Below, one piece after another: positions 1-11,929 of a stretch of DNA of 64,000 bases (positions are counted from its first letter, which is position 1; every line of letters begins with the position of its first letter). Source of the stretch: Locusta migratoria (Eukaryota; Arthropoda; Insecta; Orthoptera; Acrididae); NCBI GenBank assembly GCA_026315105.1, contig CM048750.1, positions 264,545,151 to 264,609,150 of the forward strand. Reading direction: 5' to 3'. The notes under the pieces are model-generated. The model was given only the letters and a program-made list of their open reading frames with translations, did not search any database and was not told the origin of the DNA. Position numbers and translations under genes: made by a program.

Positions 1-272
1 AATTCGGTAGTAGGACATGGAAGGGAAGGGAAGATAGTAGGTGAATGTGGTCTGGGCAAAAGGAATGAAAGAGGAAGTCGCCTGATAGAATTTTGCACGG
101 AACATAATTCAGTTATAACAAACACCTTGTTTAAGAATCACAAAAGAAGGTTGTATACGTGGAAGAGACCAGGAGACACCGGGAGATACCAGATAGATTT
201 TATAATGGTAAGACATAGATTTCGGAACCAGGTTTTAAAGTGTATGACATACCCAGGGGCAGATAGACTCTG
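1..272 (+). pseudogene. Endonuclease (EEP fold) remnant of RTE-like copy 1
   Basis: Translated fragments match the endonuclease at 28545-29126: the YQIDFIMV strand (family IDFI motif) is seen at about 190-210. The terminal SDHN motif is present as bases near 270-280 but out of frame, because one unit of GATA is missing after CAGATAGAC. The domain would nick target DNA. The N-terminal half is outside the window. Confidence 0.75.
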
Positions 273-522
273 ACCATAACTTGTTGGTTATGAAGTGTAG
301 GCTGAAACTGAAGAAACTACAAAAAGATAGGAAAATAAGGAGATGGGACCTGGATAAATTGAAGGAGCCTGAAGTTAATAAGAATTTCAGAGGCAGCTTT
401 AGTCAACAATTGACAAAAACAGGGGAAAATAAAACAGTAGAGGAGGAAAGGGTAGAATTGAGAGATGAAATAGTGAAGGCAGCAGAGGCCAAAATAGGAA
501 GGCAAGACCTACAAAAAATCTT

Positions 523-1030
523 TTGATATCACAGGAGATACTAAATTTTATCGATGAAAGGAGAAAATATAAAAATTCAGTAAATGAAACAGGCAAAATG
601 AAGTACAGACGACTAAGAAATGAGATTGACAGGAAGTGCAAAATGGATAAGCAGGAGTGGCTAGAAGGCAAATGCAAGGATGTAGAAGAATGTATAAATA
701 GGGAAAAATAGATACAGCCTACAGGAAAATAAAAGAAACATTTGGAAATAAGAAAAACAGCTCTATGAATATCAAGGACACTGATGGAAAATCAGTTCTC
801 AGCAAAGAAGGGAAAGATGAAAGGTGGAAAGAGTATATAGAGGGGCTCTACAAAGGAAATGAACTTCGAGACAATATTGTAGGAAGGGAAGAGATGTAGA
901 TGAAGATGAAATAGGAGATACTGTACTGAGAGAAGACTTTGACAGAGCCCTGAAAGACCTAAGTCGAAGCAAGGCCCCTGGAGTAGATGATATTCCCTCA
1001 GAGCTACTGAAGTCTCTGGGAGAACCATCT
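523..1030 (+). pseudogene. Endonuclease-RT linker of RTE-like copy 1
   Basis: Basic, lysine-rich linker with KYKNSVNETGKMKYRRLRNEIDRKCKM, broken by frameshifts near 700 and 895. The same region is continuous in the copies at 29139-29615 and on the minus strand near 26100-26375. It ends in the conserved stretch before RT (RSKAPGVDDIPSELLKS). Confidence 0.6.
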
Positions 1031-1039
1031 ATAACAAAA

Positions 1040-2414
1040 TTGTTTCACCTGGGGTGTAAGATGTATGAGACAGGTGAAGTACCCTCAGACTTTAAGAAAA
1101 ATGTTATAATCCCCATTCCAAAGAAAGCAGGTGCAGACAGGTGTGAAAACTACAGAACCATCAGTTTAATAAGTCATGGTTGCAAAATATTAACACGAAT
1201 TATATACAGAAGGATGGAAAAGTTGGTAGAAGCCCACCTCGGGGAAGACCAGTTTGGGTTCAGGAGAAATGTAGGAACACGGGAGGCAATACTCACTTTA
1301 CGGCTTATCATAGCGGATAGATTAAGAAAAGGCAAACCTACATTTCTGGCTTTTGTAGATTTGGAGAAGGCTTTTGACAATGTTGATTGGAATAAACTTT
1401 CAAGTTCTGAAGCAAGCAGGAGTAAAATATAGGGAGGGTAAGGTTATTTACAACTTGTACAAAAACCAGACAGCGGTTGTCAGAGTTGAAGGGCATGAAA
1501 GGGATGCAGTAGTTGGAAAGGGAGTAAGACGGGGTTGTAGTCTTTCTCCATTGTTATTCAATTTGTACATTGAGCAAGCTATAAAGGAAAGCAAGGAGAA
1601 ATTTGGAGACAGAATTAAAGTTCAGGGTGAAGAATTAAAAACATTGCGTTTTGCCGACGACATAGTAATTCTGTCACATACAGCAAAGGACCTGGAAGAG
1701 CAGTTGAACAGAATGGACAGTGTGCTGAAAGGTGCATATAAGATGAACATTGACAAGAGGAAAACTAGGGTAATGGAGTGCAGTGTAAGAAAATCAGGTG
1801 ATGCTGAAGGAATTAGATTGACTAACGAAGCAATAAAGGAGGTAGATGAGTTTTGTTACTTGGGCAGTAAAATAACAAATGATGGTCGCAGTACAGAGAA
1901 TATAAAATGCAGAATGGCAATGGGTAGAAAAGCGTTTTTGAAAAAGAGAAATTTGTTAACATCGAATATTGATTTAAGCCTAAGGAAGTCCTTTATGAAG
2001 GCATTTGTATGAAGTGTTGCCTCGTATGGGAGTGACGCATGGACGATAAACAGTGCGGACAGGAAGAGGTTAGAGGCTTTTGAAATGTGGTGCTACAGAA
2101 GAATGCTGAAGATTAGGTGGGTGGATCGCGTAACTAATGAGGAGGTACTGAACAGAATTGGGGAGAAAAGAAATTTCTGGCATACCTTGACTAAAAGAAG
2201 GGATAGATTGGTAGGACACATTCTTAGATATCACGGAATTGTGAATTTAGCGTTGGAGGGAAGTGTGTGGGGTAAAAACCGCAGAGGAAGACCAAGAGAT
2301 GGATATAGTAAGCAGATTCAGACAGATGGAGGTTGCCGTTCTTATGTGGAGATGAAGAGGCTTAATCAGGATAGGGTATTGTGGAGAGCTGCATCAAACC
2401 AGTCTCCGGACTGA
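1040..2414 (+). pseudogene. Reverse transcriptase of RTE-like copy 1
   Basis: RT fingers and palm are visible: FVDLEKAFDNVDW (first catalytic Asp), RRGCSLSPLLFNLY, and FADDIVIL with the catalytic Asp pair. A frameshift near 1400 separates the first motif from the rest, and a Trp-to-stop change near 2010 (GTATGAAGTG, versus GTATGGAGTG in the 28536 copy) separates the C-terminal region at 2085-2414. All catalytic residues survive, so decay is by indels and stops rather than loss of the active site. Confidence 0.85.
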
Positions 2415-2789
2415 AGACCACAACAACAACACTGTTACAGAGACTGCAGCCCAATACACGCTGTAGAATGCAGCCATAGTTACAGCATGCTTGGTTTCTT
2501 CCTAGTGGGTGGTACTGTTCATCATACATCATGCCCTAGTAAATAGTAAAGTTGAGTCTGATTCACTTTTTTTATTGAATCACCTAGTTGTGGATGTGAT
2601 ACCCCGATTCGAAAGCTTTGTGACATAGTATTTACTCACGTTAAGACACATGGCTACGGCTGGCGGACAGCAAGGTTAACCGGAAGTCCTATATCACCGA
2701 CAACAAAACCACAGGATTCATCAATGTTTTCAACAGTGTTACGCCGTTTTAGCAGGAGCAGGATATCATGAAATTGATTCCGTAATCCT

Positions 2790-3110
2790 TGATTTCCAGG
2801 AGGCTTTTGGCACCTTGCCTCACAAACAGCTTTTAATCAAATTGCGTGGTTACGGTATATCGCCCCAAATTTGCGACTGCATAGGGGATTTCCTCTCAGA
2901 GAAGACACAGTTCGTAGTAATCGATGGTAAGGCATCGACTAAAACAGAGGTGATACCGGGCGTTCCACAGGGTAGTGTTATTAGTCCTCTGCTGTTTCTT
3001 ATTTACATAAACGATTTAGGGAAAAATCTAAGTAGCTCTCTTAGGTTGTTTGCAGATGACGCCGTCATTTGCCGTCTAGTAAAATCGTCTTAAGGTCAAA
3101 ACCAACTGCA
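2790..3110 (+). pseudogene. RT core of CR1-like LINE
   Basis: Visible motifs are ILDFQEAFGTLPH (the usual second Asp, DTVPH, is Gly here), GVPQGSVISPLLFLIYINDL and FADDAVI. The frame continues to a stop at about 3093. The GVPQGSV.GPLLF signature is typical of the CR1/Jockey/Rex group. It has no intact product. Confidence 0.75.
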
Positions 3111-3297
3111 GAACGATTTGAATAAGATATTTTTATGGTGTAATTTGGCTCTAAATAACGAGAAGTGAGAAGTCGTCCACATGAGTACGAAAAGAAATCC
3201 GTTAAACTTTGTTTACCTGATAAATCAATCAAACGTGAAAGCCGTAAACTCCACAAAATACCTAGGAATTACAATTACTTCTGACTTAAATTGGAAA

Positions 3298-3436
3298 ATA
3301 CTCTACTACTTATGAACTACTTACTAACTAGGGCGGCACAAATATCCATGCCCGAGTGGGGATTCGAACCCCCGACCGTAGTGGTCGTGCAGACCGTGAC
3401 TGGAGCGCCTCAGTCTCCTCGGCCACCGCGGACGGC
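3298..3436 (-). mobile_element. tRNA-derived SINE (family A), 3'-truncated, with 13-bp TSD
   Basis: Reads on the minus strand as a Leu-tRNA-like head with box B GGTTCGAATCC. It is flanked by exact direct repeats CTTAAATTGGAAA at 3285-3297 and 3437-3449, which are LINE sequence, so the SINE landed in an already resident LINE. Confidence 0.92.
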
Positions 3437-3449
3437 CTTAAATTGGAAA

Positions 3450-4013
3450 GTACACGTAGAAAATGTTGTGGGAAAGGCGAACCAGTGACTGCGTTTTATT
3501 GGCAGAACCCTTAAAATATGCAACAGAACTACTAAAGAAACTGCATACACTACGCTTTTCGTCCTTTTATGGAGTATTGCTGCCGAGTGAGTGATCCTTA
3601 TCAGGTGAGTTTGACAGAGGATATCGAAAGAGTCTAAAGAAGGGCAGCTCGTTTCGTGTTGTCACGATACAGGGGAGACGGCGTTTCAGAAATGTAACAG
3701 GATCTGGGATGGGAATCATTACAACAACGGGGCTTATCGCTGCGGCGTGGGCTACTTAAGAAACTCCAATCGCTAACATTCTCCTCCAAATGCGAAAATA
3801 TATTGTTGTCTCCCACTTACGTAGGTAGGAATGATCATCAGAATAAAATACGAGAAATCAGAGCCCGAACGGAGAGATTCAGGTGTTCATTTTTCCCGCG
3901 CACTATTCGAGAATGGAATGGGAGATAAAATAATATAACGGTGGTTCGATGAACCCCTGACAGGCACTTAAATGTGATTTGCAGAGTATCCCATGGATAT
4001 GTAGAGGTAGGAT
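3450..4013 (+). pseudogene. C-terminal region and 3' UTR of CR1-like LINE
   Basis: Decayed continuation of the LINE after the SINE: translated pieces match the thumb region read at 53792-54154 on the minus strand (NVVGKANQ, GRTLK). The 3' UTR ends at about 4013. It contains multiple stops. Confidence 0.6.
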
Positions 4014-4489
4014 GTACCCGAAATGCTCGGGCACCAGACTTGGAGTAAAATTTGATTAACACTGAGGAAGGTGACCGCCGTGTCAGTACCAGACAGATGA
4101 CCCTCCAGTACAGGGTAAGCCAGATGATCGTCTGGAACATAGACGGCGTCTACAATGCTTACTAGCGACAGACTTTCTACAACAGGAGCAATTTAGTTCA
4201 TTTATCAGGCAGCAAAGCTCCCGGTATTTGTGTCATCCTCCTATTCACGTTTGATAAAACCTGTACACAGGCATCTGTAGGATAGTGTGGATAGTACGCA
4301 GAACCACTATGGCATGGTGATAGTGAACCATCAGCATCCGTGCACCTGGAATGCTTAGGCAGTGATAATTGGCAACTTTATTTCGGGTGATCCTTCCATC
4401 CACGTCGCGTAACACGCCAAAACCATCGGCGTTTCTTGCAGGTGACTGTGCCTCCACTGCCGGAAGAAATGGCGTTAATTATCCGGAGG
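4014..4489. other. Unassigned stretch
   Basis: No convincing coding region. It may include the decayed 5' half of the DDE element recognised just downstream, but I could not match a motif. Confidence 0.3.
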
Positions 4490-5000
4490 GTCATGTGGCT
4501 GTTACGCGTTGGTGCACTTAGCCGTTAACGTCCAGAAGCATCTCAGTCGTGTCTTTCCTGGTCGATGGATCGGACGAGGATGTCCAGTAGCATAGCCTGC
4601 TCGTTCACCGGATCTCAACCTGTGCCGTTACTGGTTATGGGCCGCGGTGGAGTAGCCGAGCTGTCTGAGGCGCCTCGCTGTTGAGCGCGCAGTTGCTCGC
4701 CGTCGGATGTTCGAGTCCTCCCTGGGGCATACGCGTGTGTGTGTGTGTGTTGTCCTTAGGTTAGTTTACCTTAGTTTAAGTAGTTAGTAAGCTATGGACT
4801 GATGACCACGCAGTTTGGTCCGATAGATTTACAAACATTTGAACATTTTTGAACTGGTTATGGGTCCATCCTAAAAAACGTGTATGCAGAGCATATTCTA
4901 GATACTGGGACACAGGAGCAGCGTATTCATGCTGCACTACGATTTTAGGCCTCTATTACCAAAGCCAGAATGATTACAATGCAGTGAGGCACATTGATAC
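4490..5000 (+). pseudogene. IS630/Tc1/mariner-type transposase C-terminal remnant
   Basis: Plus-strand translation gives FPGRWIGRGCPV then PARSPDLNLCRYWLW, and after the SINE VHPKKRVYAEHILDTGTQEQRIHAA. This is the catalytic C-terminus of a DDE/D transposase of the same broad group as 22213-22728. The final Asp expected in NPCD is Arg. It is split by a SINE and has no terminal repeats that I could define. Confidence 0.6.
4642..4852 (+). mobile_element. tRNA-derived SINE (family B) with 12-bp TSD
   Basis: Head CCGCGGTGGAGTAGCCGAG (box A like), box B GTTCGAGTCC, a short GT run, then the shared tail ending ACAAACATTTGAACATTTTTG. ACTGGTTATGGG is repeated at 4630-4641 and 4853-4864, inside the transposase remnant. 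Confidence 0.92.
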
Positions 5001-5363
5001 CATACAGCGTACTAGGCCGCAAGATTGAATAAACAGTCTTTATCATGGAAATTATGCATTTCCGTACATACCTTCATTAGAACAGTTTTGTTCCCTATCA
5101 CCCATTCGATCTATCGCTAGACTTTGGGAAAAAATCCTCATATATGCAGTTTGAATCATCGTTTGAAAATTTGTACCAATACTCATCATCAAACCTTTGT
5201 GACTTGTGAAAAATCTGGGTTTAAGGTACGATTTCCGTTTCGTACTGTATGGAGCTTTAACTACGTTTAATCGAGTTTAAACGAAACATCATGTCGACAG
5301 AGTTTTTGGACTGTGGAGCAAAGTGTAGTAAGTTAAATCCACGCCGATTTGCGAAATCGCATT
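5001..5363. other. Unassigned stretch
   Basis: AT-rich, no open frame of note and no recognised repeat. Confidence 0.3.
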
Positions 5364-5450
5364 GCCACAGTGGCATAGTGGTGAGCATACCTGGTTAGTG
5401 AGGAGGAAACCGGGTTAGAATTACGGATTCACTACAATTTTTCACACGAT
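5364..5450 (+). mobile_element. Possible tRNA-like SINE head
   Basis: CAGTGGCATAGTGGTGAGC resembles a tRNA box A region and is followed about 35 bp later by a weak box B (GGGTTAGAATTAC). It is diverged, and I see no clear tail or duplication. Confidence 0.35.
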
Positions 5451-6122
5451 GTTGCAGTCTGTGTATGCAGTTATCGATGTTTCTGAAAAGACACCTGTTC
5501 CTGGGTTTCGGGCGGGATTCTCATTTCGTTGTATGTGTAGGTGATATTACATTTAATTTGGATGATCTTTAACATGCTGTTCAATGGTAATATGAAGTAG
5601 AATTAGTCAGACGTGAGAGTTTCGACCGAGGAGGAAGGCGCGCCAGGGGGGAAGTTCGTCAAAAACGACAGCGCTAGGAGGCGTAGCGGTTGGCACAACT
5701 GCCTAGTGAGCAAAACATTGAATTCAACTGAGCATGACTTTGCCCCTCTTGTATGTAAACAATACTGCAGTGCAGCAGTCGAGGGTAATTCGTTGTTGGT
5801 TTGCTACGGTGTTACCTGTTATGTCACAGAATATGCTGTGCACGATAGGCACACCGGATATTCGCGAAACGTAATCAAAAAATAGCTGAAACTAAGATTA
5901 TTGTTAAATGTTATTAATTAATACATTATAGGTTATTAATTTTCAGAGCTTACTTTCAAGATAAGAGAATTTCGCACACTGATTCGTTATTTGACTGTTT
6001 CGTTGTTGTTTTTTTATGTTTTCTCTATTTAGCAGGCGACTTATTGTGACCAGCACGGGATCACAGAACCGCAAAAAGCAAGATTCTTGTCTTCTTTCTG
6101 CTCATTAGTCTTATTCTGTTAA
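5451..6122. other. Unassigned stretch
   Basis: A 90-codon open frame at 5613-5885 has no motif I recognise and is probably chance. The rest is AT-rich. Confidence 0.3.
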
Positions 6123-6130
6123 TCTTGAAG

Positions 6131-6310
6131 GCCGGCCGCGCTTGCCGAGCGGTTTGCAGCGCGCCAGTCACGTTCTACACGGCCACTACGGTCGGGGGTT
6201 CGAATCCCAACCTGGGGCATGGATATTTATGCCGTCCTTAGTGTTAGCTAGTTCATAAGTAGTTTCTAAGTTTAGGTCCCATAAGCTCTACAAACATTTG
6301 AACATTTTAT
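6131..6310 (+). mobile_element. tRNA-derived SINE (family C) with short TSD
   Basis: Head GCTTGCCGAGCGGTTTGCAG, box B GGTTCGAATCC, then the shared tail with an internal deletion, ending at CATTTGAACATTTTA. TCTTGAAG flanks it at 6123-6130 and 6311-6318. Confidence 0.88.
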
Positions 6311-6318
6311 TCTTGAAG

Positions 6319-7340
6319 TTTTCGCGGCGTAAGGGGTATTCTGTAAGGTTTCTATATTCCAGCCGGATTACGTTCTTGCTGCGCTGTTTCGGCTGACAAT
6401 CGTTCAGTTATCTTCCTTCTTACAGTCTCCTCTGCCTCTCGTCCTCCCCTCCCGAGGAAATTTAAAAATGTACGAATAACAGTAATAGAGAAACTAGCGA
6501 TAATTTCCTTCTGACGTTGATAAAAATAAAGAAGAAATATCAGATATGTTTGTATGATGCCTCTAAAACGTATGTATTACACAGAATACAATTTGTATGC
6601 GCGCTACGTTACAAAATTATAACATACCTATAAAATGTAGATTACTGGTGATGGACGCCGAACAGAACACACGAAGAACCAATATTTCAAAGTTCCAAAA
6701 GAGTGGGAAACAGAATAGGAAAGAGCAAGCGCAGTGGAAAAAAAAGAAAAAAAATCTGCGACGTCCTCAAAAGGAGTCTCGGGACGTTCAAACTTGCACG
6801 AACGACGCCTTCAGGCCTGAAGATCAGCTATGCAACAAGATGACTCAAACGGCAAAGAAGCCGATGACCACACATCGAGCAATCCAGACCACGACGCGGA
6901 TGATGCAATCCAAACCATGACGCGGATGATCGACTACGGCTGCCAGCTACCGGCTGTCGTCGAGAGCGAAGAATCACCCCAAGAAGGACAGGATGGAGCC
7001 ACTGTTCCTGGAGAGGCTATTTGCGAGAAAATCGGACAGGCACCTGAACCGAAAGGATGCAAGAGGAAGAAAACTAGGAACTACAAGATCGACCTCAAAA
7101 TCTACAATCTGTGTTCGCCGAGAAGCCCGAAAAGAGGCACCGGTCTATCAGGAGCAGTTAACAACCAACAAGAAGACGAAGAAGGTGGCTTCTCCTACAG
7201 ATGACACGAAGAAGAGAAGTTCAAACAGAAACAGTGGAAGAAACAAAATACTTTTCACAAAAGGTGGTAACACCAGCAGTTCTGCCTGGGTTTTGCAAGG
7301 TTTTCCTTGGGCCGTAAGGTGAGTACCGGTACTGCCCCTC
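6319..7340. other. Charged, low-complexity open frames, function unknown
   Basis: Overlapping plus-strand frames (6597-6920, 6830-7204, 6993-7322) encode Lys/Arg/Asp/Glu-rich sequence without a fold that I recognise. Such composition is common in the first ORF of LINEs, but no zinc knuckle is visible. Possibly a decayed ORF1; equally possibly chance. Confidence 0.25.
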
Positions 7341-9784
7341 ATTTCCTGCCAAGCACTTCCTAATTGGGAGAAATAAAATCCCCTTCATACCCTGTCTGTT
7401 AAATAAAGTGAGCCAACACAGGATAACCCAAGCTGAGGTCCAATAGAGCGGATTCCCTCAAGCGGTCCGCTCTTGCTCTTAAAGCGAGGGAATGAAATCG
7501 GTAAAGAAAAAGAAAAACGGCTGATAGTTCGATACCGAGCAATGAGCTGGAAATGAAACACAGTGACCGGCACGGGAAGGGCATGTCTGGAACTGGAACG
7601 GGAACGGCCACGCAGCATTTCCTCGAACTATAGTTGGTGTCATGTAAGACGGCACATAGAGTCTAGAGAATGAATATTATTGGCTGCCAGTGCGCTAATG
7701 AAGGGGAATTAGCAGAATACCTGAAAGCTGGACCGCCTCCCTACGTGACGCGAAGTACCGCAACCGATCCTGCTTTCCTGATCGCGACCGGTAGTTCCTG
7801 GAAGTCGCCGCTACTGTTCCGGTGTTCCGGTCTGGGACCGCCGTATAGGACCGACTAGGAGCATTGAACAGCGAACTGCCGTTCCTCGTATTTACTTCCT
7901 CGCTCCTTCACTTTATGAACCGTTTCCTGGGAACTTCGTTTCGAGTACGACCCGTCTCAAATAATCGCTTTCCCCATCAAGGGATTATCCTTGACACCGG
8001 CCTCTTTGCACAGTGTTTGCACAGTTCCGTGCCGATAAGAGTCAGTCGGTACTCCGTCTCCAGAGCCAATGAGGACTCATCTGTGGAAAGAGCACTGGAC
8101 CACTGTGCGACCGGGCAGGTGGCATGTTAAGGACTCCCTTATGTGTAGACATGTCAGGGCATGCATACTGTGGGTCTCTGAAATCAGACACGCCAGGTTA
8201 CACATACAGCAGGTCTCTGAAACCATCTGTACACTGTTCAGTTTTCCAGTGGGGTTAGAGAAGGTGAAACGGTAGTTGCCATAAGGTGATACGGCGCTAA
8301 CGACGTGCCCTTACAGTCAATTAATGATCCTCTTTTTCTGGTGCCACACTTCGTGGGCCATGTGCTGGTGTTCCAAATAAAGTTTCTGTCTCTGCAAACT
8401 GTCACCACATACGAGATACGATTCACATTAAGACAAGGGCCACACCTTTTTGACCTGCTTGTTCTCTGTACAATGTCAGCGAATGTGTACACAGCGGTTG
8501 TGAGTGGGTTTACTCCTTGTTATAGGTGCCCTGACGTCTCAGTTGGCATTAAAGCACTAGATATAACGAGCTGAACAATCCGACATTTTTAATCAAAATA
8601 CGGCGACAGTGTTGTATGCTTTGTGTAGTGTAGCTAACTGGCTCAGCGAATATTTTATGATTTTATTTTTTCACAGTGCGAAATGGTTCATTTGGCAGCT
8701 CATGACTTCTCAAATAATAGTACCATGGTCGCTATAAGTTTTATCGGCTTCCTTCAAACATAGATCGGTGTAAAAGGTGGCTTGTAAAATCCGGACGTGA
8801 TGTAAGGACGCCAAAATGAAGCAACTATCTGTGTAAGGTTAAGAACGAAACCGTCTTTTTTATTTGCATTAGAAGCAGTTATGCTCAGAGAGAGGTATTG
8901 ATGAAAATATCGGCCTATACATGTAAGGAATGGTTTATTTTAACTTTGCTACCGATTGTTAACATAATACGTCATACAGTGTGTTTAAAGTAAGCTACTT
9001 TTCTTGATTTTATTTAAACCAACTAAGGAGTTATTCTACGGAATGTTAATTGTATTTTAAGTGATGCATAAGTGCAGCTGGCTTTACCCAGCTAGTGGAT
9101 TTTAAATTGGATTATTTCACATTATTTCAGTGTTCAATTCATGTGACTCACAACACCGGAATATGTAGACGTAATTCAAGCTGTGAATAGGATGTCTGAA
9201 ACATATATACTGAACTTTGCAATGAATGAGAACCGTACATGAAAGGCATTAAATTCAAACCTTAGCATGCAACATTCACTTTATTTCAAAGTGCAAGCTA
9301 TCAAAGAAGCTTTATTTAATCGTTATCTAACGAGGCCAGACGTTCAAAGATATTAAACACATTTTTGACGTAAAATCTTCTCTGAAATATGGCGCGTGTA
9401 AAATACGCTAGACATTGTAGGGGGGAATACGGAAAGAACAGTTTCGCAACTTAACATTATTCTGTAACTGTTTTCGAATGCAACTCTTGGTTTCCGGTAA
9501 AATTATTTGGATGTGCCATTTACAATCCAGAAAATACGATAACTGTAACGTATTTTAACTGTATTTTCTAAATATTTAGAACGGCAACATAAGCCTTAAT
9601 ATGGAATGAGATTGAGTGTGTCATATTTCTAAATATCCATCTAATCACCAACTTCAAGGTGCTCGCCTCTTACAGTAAAATCTAAACCAATAAATCTACT
9701 ATGCTGTAATATTTTCTGCGTTAGTAAAGTGTATTTTGTGGTCTTAAGAGCATATTAAAAAGCGTAAGTGTTCAATGTTTTCAA
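7341..9784. other. Unassigned stretch
   Basis: No RT, transposase or SINE motif found. Short overlapping frames occur on both strands near 7400-7620 and 7864-8570 without recognisable domains. 8580-9780 is AT-rich. Confidence 0.3.
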
Positions 9785-9886
9785 ATACTTCAAATGTTTG
9801 TATAGCTTATGGGACTTCACTACGTGGTCATCAGTCGCTGAACTTACAAACTACTTATGAACTAGCTAATACTAAGGACGGCACAA
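9785..9886 (-). mobile_element. SINE tail, 5'-truncated
   Basis: Minus-strand copy of the shared SINE tail (CAAATGTTTGTATAGCTTATG through GGACGGCACAA) without the tRNA-like head, as expected of a truncated reverse-transcription product. Confidence 0.8.
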
Positions 9887-10398
9887 CAAAAGAAAACAGT
9901 TACAAAACTCCGGCCAGCGTTTGAGTATTGTTCATCAGTAAGGGATCCATAACAGGCAGGGTTACTAGAAGATCCAATGGAGAGCAGTACGTTTCGTTAC
10001 GAGCTCATTTAGAAAGCGGAAAAGCGTCAAAGAGATGATGAGGAAACACCAGTGGCAGACGCTGCAAGAGAGGCATTCTGTATCGCTGTACGTGCTTTTG
10101 TCGAAGTTCTGAGAACCTACAAGGTATGAAGAGTCAACCAATATATTGATTCCTCCTAGTATATCTCGCGAAGCGGTCACAAGCTTAAGATCAGAGAGAA
10201 TAAAGCCTACACAGAGGGATACAGGCAATAATTTGTTTGCCGTGAACCATTCACGTCTGGATTAGGAGGAAGTAACAGTGATTCGCAAAGAACACCACAC
10301 ACCGTTAGGTGGCTTGTGTAGTGTGGATGTAGACGTAGAATGAGAAAAATTGGTTATCAATACAGCATTTGTCAGTTCGCGCAAAATGAAATCTTATG
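9887..10398. other. Unassigned stretch
   Basis: An open frame on the minus strand (9965-10228) has no recognised domain. Confidence 0.25.
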
Positions 10399-10400
10399 TA

Positions 10401-11865
10401 CCGGGTGACCAAAACGCAGTATAAATTTGAAAACTTAGTAAATCACGGAATAATATAGATAGAGAGGTAAAAGTTGACATACATGCTTGGAATGACATGG
10501 GGTTTTATTAGAACAAAAAAAATGTCCGACAGATGGCGCTGGACTGCAAAAAGTCTGCGCATGAAAATCGTGTATAAAAGGAGCTGTAATGAGGAAGAGA
10601 ATCAGATGCGCCAGCAGTCGCAGCATGTTGACGTTACCTGTAAAGGCTCTTTTTTCAGCGTTACGCCATAGGAAGGGGATCTGAGAAATGCAGCTGTGGC
10701 GAGAATGATTTCGAAGTTGGAAGCCACGGGTTGTTTAGACGATAGACGCCGTAGTGGCCGACCGAGCACAAGGCGTAACGCTGCTGAGACAGTTTAGGAC
10801 GAAATGGAGACTGTAACGGGTTCGTCTATGTACGGGAAAGTCAGCGCTCGTGCAGTCGCATGTCTCACCGGCAATCTATACACTACTGTTTGGTTGGCAC
10901 GTAGGCGTACCCCCCACCCCCCGATGTTATCCTTACAAAATTCATCGGATTCATGAACTGTTACCTGGCGATTTAGTGAAGCGGAGGCATTTGGGGTGTG
11001 GACGTTTCAAAAGACGGCGGAAGATGATGATTGGTTGAGTAACGTGTTGTGGACCGACGAAGCTCATTTCACGCTCCTAGGATCTGTCAACGCCCACAAC
11101 TGCAGAATTTGGGCTACCGAAAATCCTAGAACTGTCGTGGAAACTTCATTGCACGACGAGAAAGTCACGGTATGGGTTGGATTTACCACATCTACCATTA
11201 TCGGGCCTTTTTTTCTTCGAGGAACTGCGTGATATGGTTTTGTAACTGCTACCGTGACGGGTGAGAGGTACGCCGATATATTACAGAATCGCATCATCCC
11301 CAGCCTAGCTGATAAATACCTGCTGGAACGTACGATTTTTATGCAGGATGGCGCTCCACCCCATATTGCTAGACGCGTGAAAGAAGTCTTGCGCACGTCG
11401 TTTGGTGATGATCGTGTGCTCAGCCGCCACTTTCGTCATGCTTGGCCTCCCAGGTTCCCAGACCTCAGTCCGTGCGATTATTGGCTTTGGGGTTACCTGA
11501 AGTCGCAAGTGTATCGTGATCGACCGACATCTCTAGCGATGCTGAAAGACAACATCTGACGCCAGTGGCTCATCATAACTTCGGACATTCTTTACAGTGC
11601 TGTTTACGTCATTATTCCTCGACAATAGCTATTGTTGAAGAATGATGGTGAACATATTGAGCATTTCCTGTAAAGAACATCATCTTTGTCTTCATTTGTT
11701 ATGCTTATTATTGCTTTTCTCATCAGATGAAGCGCCATCTGTCGTACTTTTTTTTTCTAATATAACCCGATGTCATTCCAAGCGTGTGTCAATTTTTACC
11801 TCTCTAACTACATTTTCTGTGATTTATTCAGTTTTTAAGATTTGTACCGACTTTTTATAATCCGG
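10401..11865 (+). mobile_element. IS630/Tc1/mariner-superfamily element with about 150-bp TIRs
   Basis: Both ends begin with CCGG next to a TA (10399-10400 and 11866-11867), the target duplication of this superfamily. The inverted repeats are unusually long: the left end to about 10540 matches the reverse complement of about 11735-11865, including the block CTTGGAATGACAT and CGACAGATGGCGC. One broken transposase lies between. Length and ends suggest a nearly full-length autonomous copy inactivated by mutation. Confidence 0.88.
10690..11559 (+). pseudogene. DDE/D transposase, broken, D-to-D spacing about 42
   Basis: Would cut and rejoin its own ends. Helix-turn-helix/linker part near 10690-10800 reads NAAVARMISKLEATGC then RRSGRPSTRRNAAE. 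First catalytic Asp is in WTDEAHFTL (11053-11080) and the second in FMQDGAPPH (11338 on). The third is in DLSPCDYWLWGYLK, about 42 residues after the second; classical mariner has 34. A stop lies near 10795, frameshifts near 10900 and 10990, and another stop at 11230, so no protein is made. Confidence 0.85.
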
Positions 11866-11929
11866 TATATCTTGAATAATATAATATTGATAAGGGTCAA
11901 GATCGCATATAACAATTTATTTTATGATG

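Larger units (their letters stand above)
1..2433 (+). mobile_element. RTE-like LINE copy 1, entered mid-element, decayed
   Basis: A non-LTR retrotransposon that would copy its RNA into a nicked target. The window opens inside the apurinic-type endonuclease domain, at the point equivalent to 28681 in the copy at 28536-31120, so the true 5' end lies outside. Order is endonuclease remnant, linker, reverse transcriptase, then a conserved C-terminal region with YRRMLKIRWVDR and a 3' end GAAGACCACAACAACAAC. The CAA-rich 3' end and the C-terminal region fit the RTE clade; clade assignment is from family knowledge, not a tree. Several frameshifts and stops make it non-functional. Confidence 0.9.
2643..4013 (+). 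mobile_element. CR1/Jockey-group LINE, 5'-truncated, with SINE insertion
   Basis: RT blocks on the plus strand are followed by a thumb/C-terminal region and a 3' untranslated end that finishes near GTAGAGGTAGGA, the decayed form of a TAGATG-type tail. Related copies lie at 42458-43275, 47743-48165 and 53514-54156, all on the minus strand. The left boundary is approximate. A SINE at 3298-3436 splits the thumb region. Confidence 0.75.

Noticed and set aside
281..711. Independent small host genes
   Set aside because: The frames are fragments of the RTE-like endonuclease and linker, as shown by the parallel copy at 28.5-29.6 kb.
3360..3430. True leucine tRNA gene
   Set aside because: The same head occurs many times, each with a common tail and flanking duplications, so these are SINEs.
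5613..5885. 90-codon frame as a host gene
   Set aside because: No domain, no splice context and no compositional change at its ends.
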